A stretch of DNA of 64,000 nucleotides from the NCBI GenBank assembly GCA_036245805.1, contig BTRK01000006.1:1-64000 (forward strand), in the 5' to 3' direction. The notes under the pieces were generated by a model, which saw nothing but the letters and a program-made list of their open reading frames with translations, was not told the origin of the DNA and made no database searches. The translations under genes and the position numbers were made by a program. This document shows, in pieces, positions 11,034 to 22,545 of the stretch; the first letter of the stretch is position 1, and each line of letters begins with the position of its first letter. Source of the DNA: Pristionchus mayeri. Its lineage: Eukaryota; Nematoda; Chromadorea; Rhabditida; Neodiplogasteridae.

Positions 11034-14000
11034 ACAAAATGAAACAGCATAAAGCCGGTCGAAGTGCAACGTAAAATGTAGAATATTTCAAATATTTCCA
11101 ATTCGTCACCTCGGTGTCTCACCTTTAACCGCGATTATCAAAAAATACGGTATAAAATTTTTCCTTCATATTTTTTTCTAAGACACTTGAGAGATTACAC
11201 TTTCATATTCCGCAATAAAAACCTCTGCGTTTTTACTGCGTGATACGGAAAATATTTATTTTTCAATTCAAAATGTGGTTTTTCGATCCCAGAACTATCA
11301 GTTTTGGTTCAAACAGAAAGTTGTCAACAGTAAAGTTATTTGTCATATTTTTCCCGATTTTTTAAGACCTCCGCCATCCCTGTAGCTCTTCTGCGGACTG
11401 AAATACAGTATAGTCGGTAGAAAAACCGGAAAATGTCTAAAAGCCGGCTCTGGGACAAATAACCTGGTTCCTTCGATTTCTTGTCCTTAGTACCTTATAC
11501 CATCAATATATGGCTAATATTAAAAATCTTTGAAAAAAATCGTTCATGGCTTCCTCCACCGACTCGTGATACCTGTGATATAACATATATGCCAAACCCT
11601 TTCAATCGAATGACATTAACCAAACTTTGTATCAGCCTGCTGCAGCTGCGAGGATCTCAGAGTCAATGATTCTCTCTTGAGAGGAGTGATATGCACTGTC
11701 ATTACGAAGACCCTCGAAAATGTATAATACCAAAAGCACATGCTCCATTCACTACTGATTGGAGGCATCCCGAAATCTTAGGAGCAACGCTTAATCAAAC
11801 TATCTCCGCCCCGCTCCCTGAAGAGTAAATATTTGACAACCGCTGGCCATCCTAACATCGCTTTAGGATAGAAAGAGAGATACGAAGTCAACCTGATTAC
11901 ACGATAGAGATAGAATCAAACTTGGGCAGCATAGTTGCTAGCAGCAAGAACCTCCCGGTTTTCGTATTCTGCCCACCATACTTCTTACAATTTTAAGGTA
12001 CCAGTCTTTTTTAACCCTGTCGGTTTCGTGGCAAAGTGGGCATCATCCCGGATTTTGATACTCTGCAGACATCTCTGCCCTTGTATGGACATAATTAGAA
12101 AGAAAGGTTGAAAAAATGAAAAATAATCAACAAAACTACAGATCCGGAATTTTTGTCTTAATATTATATTTTTAAATTAAAAGAAGGACTCTACGAAAAT
12201 AGGAAATTAATTAAACTGTCTCTTCTAAAAAACGTTAAATCCATTCATTGGAACCACACAATTGACTCTTCAAGTTTTTTTCTCTAAACTGAATAATCTT
12301 TTTTTTTGACATACCACATGATATTCTTTTAGCTCTTTAGGGCACGTTCCTTGTTATGTATAAAATACAAAGAACTATATGTAATGTTTCAGATGGTGAG
12401 TGGCCACAGTGTTGGTTGTTGGGAGTGGGCACCCGATATCCGCACTATTTGCCCTATGGCTCTCTCGCTCTCACTCGGGAGTACCGCCCGTTTTGGTCAC
12501 CCATCCCTTTCCAGTAGCTCCACTAACGCTCACCTTAAATTTCCCTTCCTTATCGCCAGATTCTGCACTTCTCAATACATCTTCGCCCATTACCATAACG
12601 ATCAATTAAGATTCGTGTCCGAATAACTTGAGCATTGATCAATTTCAAGATCGTGCCAATCGTCGCATGAGTCGAGATGTCTCGGCAACCACTCACAACG
12701 CGCTTCCCCAGCTTGGACTCCGAACCAAAAGGGGGTGAGGTGTACGGTAGACGAGACATTCAGCAGAATACGCATAAAGCAAATATATAGCAGCCGCACC
12801 ACCTGCGTATCGCACTTTGACGAACACGGCGTCATCCGACTCGTGGTCGATGGGCTCACACGACAAGAGGAAGTCGTGGACAGGACTAGTGGACTCGAAC
12901 GAGAACCTGAGCAAGTATAGAGTCAACCACTATCCGAGAGTACATCAGGAAGTGATGCAACGACAAGTGAGTGAGAACTTCGCATGCTTAACAGGAACTA
13001 AATAAATGTGATGGCGCGAAGCTCCACCGCATTTGAGCCCAATTCCTCATGCTTGACAGTTATTGTCTTTTTTAAAAAAAGATTTCAGTGCATAGAACTC
13101 TCTTGGAAACTTTTTTTATTGCAAGGAATATCTTCGGCCTTTCCAGACATACTTCGGTTCAGCGTGCCAACTCGGTCAAGTTTCATCGGCGCCACTGGCG
13201 GCTCATCGTGGAAATGCGTCCATGACTAATATGAGTGATATCGTCACTTTCGCGATGGTCAGTTGCCTGACGATAGCTTAAGATAGATTTCATGTATCAA
13301 TTTCATAGCTTTAACCTTCATTGGTAATACTTACATAAATGTATTCCACTATTTTCTCTGTTCGTATTTGAACACTCCTTCCACTTTACCCCTCACCTCT
13401 TGTCACGGGCAACTCATGTTTGTTTGCATAGACTGGGTGACCCCCTCTGACAGCCGGTGAGGTGAAGCTCTATCGACTACTGGGCACTTGGGTGCGAGAG
13501 AAACAATCACCCCCGTTAGAAACTTTTGGCCCAAGATGACGCTTTCATTTCCAGCCAAAGGGACCATATCCATTACATGCGGACCCAGCGTTTATTCCCG
13601 CATCTGGAGGCGGGTCCTATCCACCATCCGAGTCTATTGCACCCCTACCGCAGCCCGATCATCGACCTGACGTTCCGGCGCCATCCAAACGCAACCGGTT
13701 GCAAGAATGGAAGACTTGGTGCGTGAATTCAACACATCACGAAACTTTTAATTAAGCACATCGAAAATAATATAGATAGCGGAACAATGGAATAATTGCT
13801 GCAGGTGTTGCCGTCCCAGAATGACCATGATGTTCTTCGTGGCTATTTCGCTGCTCATTATCGCTGCCATTATTGTCATCGTAGTCACGCAAGTTCATAA
13901 TATACCAACGGTGAGTTATTTTCTCCGCTGTAATAAGGCGTTCAGAGTTATCTAATATCTTGCCAATAGTTCTCTCATTTAGACACTATCTATGATGTGG

Positions 14001-14200
14001 CAAGCACCGGCCGCTTATCGCGGTGGACAGGCTGCAGCAAGCCAAATAGATGTGAATGGTGAAAGCACAGACCGTATTCGCTTTCAAATGAGAGGCGCAG
14101 CACCATTCAAAGGCAATTTCATAGCATATTATGATTTTAAAACGGTGAGTTAAGTACATATTTTTCATACGTCGATTGAAAAAATGTTAATTTATCTTCA
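11034..14200 (+). repeat. Tandem unit 2 (3,167 bp)
   Basis: Second copy of the 3,167-bp unit. It is joined on its right to the intact 3' splice site and exon 5 of the BRICHOS gene, so this copy belongs to the complete gene. Upstream of exon 1 (11034-12849) I see no certain exon. There is a TTTCAG followed directly by ATG at 12393, which might be an upstream exon start or trans-splice site. An open in-frame stretch just before the chosen ATG could also extend the N-terminus. Confidence 0.95.
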
Positions 14201-17200
14201 GGGTAAATCTGTAATCGTTGACGAATCTCTGAAGAAGAACGGGGAGCAATTTACATGCTTTCTAATGCCAATCAATATTTCGAACACGCCCAACTACGAT
14301 GAGATGCTCAAAGCAGCTTCTCGCGCCAAATCTGTGAGTTTTTTTAAACGTCGGCTCATCTCCGCCAATTAAAAGGGACAAAGAAACATATATGATTTGC
14401 AGCGCATCGCTCAAACAGAGGGATGGGACGAAGAGTGGTCGGTGGAGCCTTCTCCAATATCTGGAGACTCAATCAAAAATTTATTCAATCCCCAGATGCC
14501 CGAATGCGAAAATGCTCGCTGGGTACAATTGGGAAAGACTCCTGGAGATAAAAGAAGTGAATGCAGATTTCAAATTGTATTCTGATTCTAAAGATTATGC
14601 ATCTGGGAGACGTTTCTGAAAAATTGTTTTAGTAGTAACCATTACGTTGCATCCCAACACTATGAAATGCCGACCGATTTTCAGATCAGAAGTGCACTGA
14701 GTGTCATGATTTCTGCCTGCCTGAATTCGGGATACAAGGACAGTCAAACGAAGTAAATTTGGCCAAATCTTTCCATACCAATTAAGAGAGAATGATAGAT
14801 GCTTTCCTTTTTGCATCAGTAGACTAGTTACAACAGTGTACATTGATACACACGTATACATGCACTTAAACTTTCACAATGTTGATTCACAAATTTTTGA
14901 ACAGCAAATTGATAATGGAGTATTTAGTTCACATATATGATAAAAAATGATATGTAGAGTCGCGCCGGAAAGTCACTGTGCAAAGGTGTAACAATTCAAA
15001 AAGTGCCCGGAACTTTCCGGCACGACTGTATATCGCTGGCAGATGAGTTATTTTTTTTAAATTGCGCAATTTTGTAGATATTGGCCTGCTAGGGTACAAA
15101 TTTTAATGCTATTCCTACGTAAACACTATTTGTATACACAGGGTTATCTCAATATCGTGCGGCGTAATTGCTTTAATCTCTTTGTTCCGGAGTGGCGAAG
15201 CTATGCTCAAGCCAACACTATGGAACAGGTATGTACTATAGGCTATCGCAACAACATACAAAACGATTTCACAGAATCAACGAGATTTCGAGGCTTTTTA
15301 TCGCACTCGTCAGGCCCAATATGGTGATTCAGCTGGCTCAAAATGGATACCTCTAGCTGGAATGAAACCAAGTTGTACGTGTTTTCTTGTTCGAGGGTTA
15401 GAGCAATAAACAATCATGCATACACTTAAGCAAGTTTCGGACCTGCTTCAATTCCTACAGCTGGGGTATCAATGCAGCAGGTCGGACAGCAATCTCAGCA
15501 GCAGCAAATCAGCGGCTATGGAAATGTCATTCCCATTACCTATGGAATCAATCAACAGCCACCCCATCAGCAGCTTCAATTACAACCTGGTTCATTTCAG
15601 GAATTTGGTGTACAGCCAGGGCAGCATCAAGGTGGGTGCATGCGGTACGGTTGCATATGTAGTCCAGAATACTAAAGATCATTTTCGAAAATGCGCACCA
15701 ACAAATTGAAAAATCGTTGCATAGCGTGTGATGATATAGCATGTGCAAACGTACATTCCCACAAAGTCTTCTAACAAGGAAGGGCGGCGAGGGTAAGGTG
15801 GAGTTTTTGAACGAGACATAGCGGGATCGAAATAGGATAAAATTCTAAGAACTTCTACGTATTTCATATCTGATGAGGACCTCTGTGGACGGCTGCGTGG
15901 TTGTGGAATTTCGGAACATAGCCTGAGAAATGAAGTTTCATACCTCTCCTCACTATGAGCGCAGACATCCACAGCGGCCCTCAGCAGATATAAAAAACAT
16001 AGAAGTTCTAAGAATTTGATCCTCTTTCTATCCCGCTATGTCTCGTTCAAAAACTCCACCCTACCCTCGCGACCATTCCTTGTAAGTCAAACCCTCATCG
16101 CTTGTACGATGGAAAAGCTGCATCATACCTTTCAGGAACGCAATCGACCGGGATTGGTAACGCTAACTTAAAAACGCTCTATCACAACGGTGTTGCTGGA
16201 ATTCCACAACAGGTGAACTACAACAATTATAAGATGTACAATAATCGATACAGATATCATAAATACAGTCGCGGTCATAAGTTTCCGGGCAAGATTTCAA
16301 TCATGTGTATATTTTACTCAGGAGAGATACCAGTTTGAAATTTGGCATGCAGATAGTAAATTCATCGTAGATATACATATGGAGATGATGATGGAAACCA
16401 GTATTATTGCGTAGTGATGACGCAATCGAGGTACATTTTTTTAAACACATGTGATTCTTACATAGATTTTTTCCAACCCACCAAACTTTCTGAGATTGGA
16501 GATATTTTGAGTTCTATTCAGAAGAAAAAGTTGCTGCGCGTTATCGCCTTTGATGCAGCCTTGCTGCAAAATCGGGGTCGGACATTCAGATCTCAGCTTC
16601 TAGACAAGCTAGAGACCCGATGAAAACATAACAATGATCATCACGATTCTGAGAATATGAAACTGATAGCTTACAATTTGCCCTCAGAGCATGAAAAAAA
16701 TCACTTTTTTGCATGACCGTTTTATGAACATTCATAACTTTGCGGAAAAGTTTCGCAACGTAGTATCTGAGACCACCATAAAAAGATGGAAATCATATCC
16801 TTAATACATTTTGAATATGACTCCATAAGGGCAAATGATAATATGTCGTTGTCATATTCTCAGGATCATCGTGAATCGTGATTACGATCATTTTGATGTT
16901 TTGAACGGGTCACTAGCTTGTCTAGTAGCTAAGATTTTATTTCCGACCCCGATTTTGCAGTAAGGCTGCAGCAAAGGCGCGAACGGGCGGTAACTTCAAT
17001 TTTTTTCTGGCTTGAACTCAAATATGTCTCCAACCTCAGAAAGTTTGGCGAGCTGGAAAAATCTATGTATGTAAGAATAACGAGTGTTTAAAAAAGTGTG
17101 CATCGATTGCGTCATCACTACGCAATAATACTGGTATTACATCATAATTTCCATTTAAGCATCGTAATCTACGATGAATTTGCTATCAGCATGTCAAATT

Positions 17201-20200
17201 TCAAACTGGTATCTTTCCTGAGTAAAACGATACAGATGATTGAAATCTTGCCCGGAAACTTATGATCGCGACTGTTTACCAAGCAAATTAATCAACACAG
17301 ATGGCCAACACCGGCCAGAGCGCCATAAGCACTATTGGCAGTACTGTGTCTGATTTTGGACAAGGTATTTCAAATATCTACAATAGCCTCCAGCAAAATG
17401 GGGCACAGGTGAGAACAAATTGGCACTAGTGTATTATTCACATCGTATACTGTGACAATAGAATGCGTAGCAAGTTGGTGTGCGGAGTTGAACGTGGGAA
17501 TCAGCGGAACCGAACGGAACGTTGTAATGATAATGTAGCCGTTTGTCGCGCTGTGCCTCAAACTAAGACAAGGCACAGCGCAACAAACAGCTACAGTATC
17601 ATTTTAAATTTCCGTTCCGTTCTGACGTGCATTCCCACGCGCGCCAGTGCACACCAACTTGCTACGCTTTCTAATCTCATGAAACAATGCGCCTTACGAA
17701 TAGGTTGTTCTCCAGGCCGTTGACCAATTTGGAAATGGAATATCGAATGCGCAGCAGTCAGTATCTAGCGTAATGCACACGCCTCAAAGTGGAACCGGTT
17801 CGACATTCGGCTTGGGAGGTTACGGTGAGAAGTGATAAAACAACTTACCTATTTTTATAATCTGTTAAAGTGCAACGACCACTAGGGTATGGAAGCGGCG
17901 CGGGAACGGCAAACGCGAACGAAGCAGCGATCGAATGGCAGAGTAGGCCGGTGCGAACAATTGATACAGTAGCCATTTAAACGCAGGATCACAACAGCAG
18001 CAGCCGCAGATTACTTACCCTGGAGGCTTCCTGCCGCAGGGTCTTAAATCGACTGCACTAGAAGCCGGGATCCCCGGTGTAAACAATCCACAGTATCACC
18101 AGAATGGGAGCCAACAGCAACCAAGGTTTGTGCAACCCCGCCCCAAGCTTAAGAGACCTCCCACAAAAGAACGTGACGGGACGACGGTTGCATATATCGA
18201 AAACTCATTCTGCGCAAACAGTTTGTATTTTTTTAATTTTATTTTTTTGAGAAAAACTTTTTTTGATGATTCTGAGTATTCTCGACATCCTCTGTCCACC
18301 AGTATATCCCATTTTATCCTTTGCTCATCGCCGGCTAAAATAAACCTGCTCGCGAATCGTAACGTGAAAATAGGATTTTAAAATTACGGCAGGATTTTCT
18401 CAGCGGCGGCACGTTTTCCTAGAAGGGGACCACGTTTTTATTTATTTATTCTACGTGACCGATAATGCAATGAAGACTATTCGATGTGTTTGCTAACGGA
18501 GGGTACGTTTTTTGACATGCCGATATCTACATACTTTTCGGTCTATGGAAGATTGGCTAAAGAAATAGATAATTCTCAAAAAATGTCCGAATGAAAGAAA
18601 ATACGAATTTTCTCATTTTGATGTTAAAAAATCAGTTTTTTATACACATTTCTTTCATAACAGAAATTTTTGTGAATAATCGGATGTTCCCCTATGATTT
18701 TCGAATTCTACATACACATATATAATGCACTGTCTGAAATGTTGATCGAAAGTGCTTTTGAGAGATCAAAATTCAGAATTAAAGGTCATGTAATTTTGAA
18801 TATTTAGCCAAACAAAGCTCAAATTGACTCAGAAACAGAAAAGAACATCTACGATGAACATTTCCATATTGCGTTTCTTTGAAAATATGCCGAAAATATC
18901 GAGGTCTAATGTATTTTCTACCGATGAACACGAATTTTAACATCATTCACCCCCAAAATGCGATCTAACGTAGATGAGCTTTAAAAATAAAAATAAACAA
19001 ATACAATATTTTGATAGATATTGACATTAATATAGCAATGGGGACCACCTCTATTTCTCACTAGCACCACCAGTGGCTATTCAAAATCTACCCCAGCCTT
19101 AGTTGTTGCGACCGTAAATCAGCATTCGAGACCTACCCTTCAGAACAAAATTATCGTATATTTATAAATCGCGGATGTACGCAGAAGCTACGTTCTCTCA
19201 TGGAGGGTCTCTTAATGTATATATATTTTAAATCGCGTATTTCAAACTCCACGTACAAGAACATATGAGGCTGGCCGCGGTAGATTCAACAATTCCTCAC
19301 TGGTGCTTCGTAAAGCCCAAAAAATGAAATTGCTGCAAACTTGGTCCTAGGAGTTATTTTTGATTCTGAACAATATGGCGTTGTCAGTTTTTTTCGATAT
19401 TCCGCCATTGGGCAACGGTGTGGTACCGGTACCATCCCGGCAATTTTCGGGTTTTTGAATGCTACTCATCTAAAATTTGAAGGAAAAACGTGAAAATTCG
19501 AATAAAAATGCAGAATTTTGCAGGGAACACGCCTATCACGTTTATTTACTATGAAACGCAAAAGTGCCTTCGAAAAAACGAAATTTTGAACGGCATCGAG
19601 ACCTAGATCAATGAATTCGCCATGCGATTTATGTGTTGGGTGTAAGAGAATCAAACCCGGCTATAAAAAGTTGCTATCGATTTTCTGGGGCCACCACGCG
19701 CGGCAATGCGCAGGTCATGGTTGCGAACCGCCTTGTGAGTTTGGCTCGTCCACCCAACAGCGCGGGTTCGAATCCCCAAGTTTGCCAACCCTTTTGCCAT
19801 ATTTTTCGCAGCATTCTCATGTATTTTAGTGATGTAATTCACTTATATCAGGTGTGAACTTGTATTGGCATTGGGTGAGAACTCCGAAAAATGTAGCTGT
19901 GAAGGTCAATTTCGCAACAAGAGTAGAGGAAGTATAAATGTTGTCAAAACTCCGAAACATTGTATCTTTCAAGACTATTTTTTTCGCACAACGAAATTTC
20001 AAGCCCCTACCTCACCTCAATAAAGAAAGAAATGAACAAAAATCGATCTTATTAATCATCATGTATACAATGATGACCTATTCCGAGTTATGATTGAATG
20101 CTTTTCGGAAATTAGTGCTGAGATTCTAACGCAATTGTTTACATCATTTTTTAAATGCTTCATCTATTCTTGTTGTGAAATTGACCTTCACAGCTACATT

Positions 20201-21223
20201 TTTCGGAGTTCTCACCCAATGCTAATGCAAGTACACACCTGATATAAGTGAATTACATAACTAAAATACATGAGAATGCTGCGAAAAATATGGCCAAAGG
20301 GTTGGCAAACTTGGGGATTCGAACCCGCGCTGTTGGGTGGACGAGCCAAACTCACAAGGCGGTTCGCAACCATGACCTGCGCATTTCCTCGCGTTCAGAA
20401 AGCGTGATGGGCCCCAGAAAATCGTTAGCAACTTTTTATAGCCGGGTTTGATTCTCTTACACCCAACACTTGAAATGTTCAGAATCGCATGGCGAATTCA
20501 TTGATCTAGGTCTCGATGCCCACACTCTTTTGGTTCAAAATTTCTTCGATTTTTCGAAGGCACTTTTGCTTTTCACAATAAATAAATGTGATAGGCGTGT
20601 TCCCTGTGAAATTCTGCATTTGTACACCAATTTTCACGATTTCAATTTTACATGAGTAGCATTCAAAAAACCGAAAATTGCAGGGATGGTTCCGGTACCA
20701 TATCGGTTCCCCTATGGCGGAATATCGAAAAACTGACAACGCCTTTTTAAGAATCAAAAATAACCCCCAGGACCAAGTTTGCAGCAATTTCAAATCAATC
20801 ACTTATTGAGTCTATCTTTGACAGCGTCATATGTAAAAATTTTAGGTATTTCAATTTTATTAACCTCATGTTCATATTCGAGCAGCTAAAAATATAACTC
20901 AAGATTTTGTTTATACATACCTTGATGGTCGTCTTGCTCCAGAATGGGCGACGTCAGTGGTTATGCTCCCAATGTTTTGTCCACGTCGAATGGAGGACTG
21001 CAGCAGAACGGTTCGGAAGCCTCTCACGACTCCCGACAGGTTCTGCAATAATGCAGATGATTTACTTAGGCTGTGCTTTTTTAAGATTGTTGGGGTCATC
21101 GGGATGCCTGCTTCGAGCCAGACGCCAGCACTCTCTTCAGGGTATGTTCCAGATATTATGCCGGCTCAGCCCAAACAACAAATGCTTCTCAACAACCAGT
21201 TCTATGGTCGAGGAGGGATTTGA
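12850..21223 (+). CDS. BRICHOS-domain-like type II membrane protein, Q/N/G-rich tail
   Basis: Sixteen exons join in frame to 632 codons: 12850-12966, 13555-13718, 13805-13910, 13983-14144, 14202-14333, 14403-14576, 15142-15228, 15275-15371, 15461-15631, 16136-16212, 17301-17408, 17716-17824, 17886-17942, 17987-18125, 20943-21039, 21122-21223. The layout is a Pro-rich cytoplasmic N-terminus (1-99), one membrane segment (about 100-123), a BRICHOS-like lumenal domain (about 140-265), then a long low-complexity Q/G/N/P tail with several QQ and QQQ runs. BRICHOS hallmarks are the YYDF Asp (about D180), the Cys of TCFLMP (about C202) and a second Cys in PECEN (about C262), with order and spacing like ITM2 or proSP-C. 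BRICHOS proteins are membrane-bound chaperone-like domains of the secretory pathway. The start is the first in-frame ATG; the frame is open upstream to about 12791, so an upstream exon is possible. Introns hold foldback elements. The family call rests on pattern recognition, not a search. Confidence 0.78.
14957..15028. mobile_element. 72-bp miniature inverted-repeat element
   Basis: In intron 6 of the BRICHOS gene. Two inverted ends (GAGTCGCGCCGGAAAGT and ACTTTCCGGCACGACTG) sit almost back to back, flanked by TA on both sides. The ends match the termini of the 1.36-kb element at 55482-56838, so this is an extreme internal-deletion derivative of that TA-targeting, Tc1/mariner-like family. Confidence 0.75.
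15774..16083. mobile_element. Foldback element, about 310 bp
   Basis: In intron 9 of the BRICHOS gene. Long imperfect inverted repeats start ACAAGGAAGGGCGGCGAGGG and run inward through a shared segment containing GAACGAGACATAGCGGGAT. No coding capacity. Confidence 0.75.
16266..17274. mobile_element. Foldback element, CAGTCGCG family, about 1.0 kb
   Basis: In intron 10 of the BRICHOS gene. It starts CAGTCGCGGTCATAAG and ends with the inverted counterpart GATCGCGACTG, with TA before the left end. Arms of several hundred bases fold back. Internal blocks (CTTACATAGATTTTTTCC, AAACTTTCTGAG, GCTTCTAGACAAGCTAGAGA) are shared with the elements at 25373-26473 and 55482-56838, so these form one superfamily. 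Confidence 0.8.
17465..17668. mobile_element. Short foldback hairpin, about 200 bp
   Basis: In intron 11 of the BRICHOS gene. GCGTAGCAAGTTGGTGTGC at the left pairs with GCACACCAACTTGCTACGC at the right, and most of the interior is also self-complementary (GCGCTGTGCCT against AGGCACAGCGC). MITE-like, non-coding. Confidence 0.75.
18149..19215. mobile_element. Possible TTAA-bounded element, about 1.07 kb
   Basis: In intron 14 of the BRICHOS gene, just after the donor. TTAAGAGACC at the left pairs with GGTCTCTTAA at the right, with about 25 bp of imperfect inverted repeat and TTAA at each edge. The interior is AT-rich with no recognisable coding sequence. A lone copy of this end (TTAAGAGACCCTCC) is seen at about 30649. 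TTAA edges recall piggyBac-type targets, but the termini do not otherwise match that family, so the class is uncertain. Confidence 0.45.
19325..20792. mobile_element. Large foldback element with tRNA-like segments, about 1.47 kb
   Basis: In intron 14 of the BRICHOS gene. Arms of roughly 600 bp (about 19325-19960 against 20150-20792) are inverted copies with small differences and indels. Outer ends are TGAAATTGCTGCAAACTTGG and its complement. Each arm carries the same tRNA-like stretch. The central loop is AT-rich and non-coding. Confidence 0.8.
19702..19786 (+). ncRNA. tRNA-like segment (pseudo-tRNA), mirrored at about 20305-20385
   Basis: About 85 nt starting GGCAATGCGCAGGTCATGG, with a possible 4-bp D stem (CGCA/TGCG), an extra-long variable region and a B-box-like GCGGGTTCGAATCCC. 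The 3' edge TTTGCC pairs with the 5' GGCAA over 5 of 7 positions, and the T stem is imperfect. It looks like a class II-like tRNA pseudogene or tRNA-derived module captured in a foldback element. An inverted copy, nearly identical, lies in the other arm. I do not call it a functional tRNA. Confidence 0.35.
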
Positions 21224-22239
21224 CCTAGTTGCACGTTTCCACTACCATTCCAACAACTAACCCCTTCCTCCACTGATCACGTCATATAGTCATTTAGTCT
21301 CCCTGTTATCTGGATAACTGAACCCACGCCAACCCAACGACCGATTGGTTATCGACCAGATGTATCAGAATTTTCTCCAAGCAATAGCGATCTGCGCTCT
21401 CCAGACCAACCCAGATCCCAAATTTGGGGGCAGAGCCTTCCCGGCACTCAGTACTGATCGATCTTTATCTTCAACCATTAGTTATTGTTGCTGAATAATT
21501 CTAGTCGTCATAATGGATATTCTCAGCTGGTCAATGCCAGTGCTCATTCAGCCAGTATAATCTATCAGAAATCTATGAGAAAAGTTTTGGAAATAGTGAT
21601 TCTCTATTTTTTTGCGTAATATTTTCCTCTTTCTCTAACCAGGTAGAGGAAATTTCGCGAGAAAACGAATGTACAATAGTTGCGGAAAGTCAGAAAAGGC
21701 GAGTGATGGTTTTTTGAGAAAAAAAGTGAACAATAATTGCTTGCTTCGCTTTCCCGGAATTGGTTAGGGAAGGAGAAAGTAAGAGAATCAAATTTCCCAA
21801 ACTTCAAATGTTCGCAATCTTTTTTGACAGATTATGCAGGTCGATTGACTATTTTGCTAGGATTGTCTGATTTGATTTTTCCATCACATCTGGCACATTG
21901 GTGGTTTGTCTGCACACTCACCTTTTTAAATGTTGTAACATTCAGGAAAAGATAAATACATTGCGCAAATGACACCCTCCGATACTTCTGTCTCGATAAT
22001 ATTTGCAACTGTGAACGCATTTATCGATATTTTAATGTTTGTGAATGAAATATTACTTTGTATCACAATCTAATTCAGGGTGATATTAATAGTAGAAAAA
22101 CATGTTTAACAAACATGAAAGGCATCAGGTAAACCTAGACAAAAGTACAAACACAAATCGGAATTGTAATTTATATAATAATATCAATGAATTGAAAGTG
22201 ATTATGTCAAGAAGTATTAACGGTTTTTTCATTGGATAA
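21224..22239. other. Region downstream of the BRICHOS gene
   Basis: Probably 3' UTR and intergenic. An open frame on the + strand from about 21299 encodes a Pro/Ser-rich stretch (EPTPTQRPIGYRPD and onward). An acceptor-like TTTAG precedes it, and its phase would match an alternative donor inside the last exon of the BRICHOS gene (after AACAACCA). It may be an alternative 3' exon, but I cannot decide. From about 21570 on the sequence is AT-rich with weak inverted repeats (TTTCTCTAACCAG against GGTTAGGGAAGGAG) and no gene I can support. Confidence 0.35.
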
Positions 22240-22545
22240 ATGAACAAAGACAACCCAGTATTTCGAATGGTTATAAAGATCAATGATTGCAAAGAAGAAA
22301 CAGAAAAGCGTCCTAAAGTTACAAGAAAGCTAGATGAAAAAATAGTAGCATTAAGAAGATTGATATGCACTATATCAGATCTAAAAAAACGATTAAAACA
22401 ACAACTACGCGTTTATTCTAAAAGTTGTAGAAGAGTTACATTTAATGGACATAAGACTACATACTGTACTGTACAAAAGTATTGCCCCAAATTTCAAATT
22501 ATCATAACTTCTCCCAACTTTGCGCTAGACACTTATGATTTGTAG
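22240..22545 (+). CDS. Hypothetical small Lys/Arg-rich ORF running into a mobile element
   Basis: A 101-codon frame starts at an ATG in an A-rich context (ATAAATGAACAAAG). The first 75 or so residues are highly charged with Lys, Glu and Arg and have coiled-coil-like spacing (KLDEKIVALRRL, ISDLKKRLKQQL). The rest of the frame lies inside the left end of the foldback element at 22466-23878, so the natural C-terminus, if any, has been replaced by transposon sequence. No family recognised. It may be a relic or chance ORF. Confidence 0.25.
   Translation: MNKDNPVFRMVIKINDCKEETEKRPKVTRKLDEKIVALRRLICTISDLKKRLKQQLRVYSKSCRRVTFNGHKTTYCTVQKYCPKFQIIITSPNFALDTYDL

Noticed and set aside
7867..14200. Tandem units as a CRISPR-like or satellite array
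   Set aside because: Only two units of 3.2 kb carrying gene exons; it is a segmental duplication.
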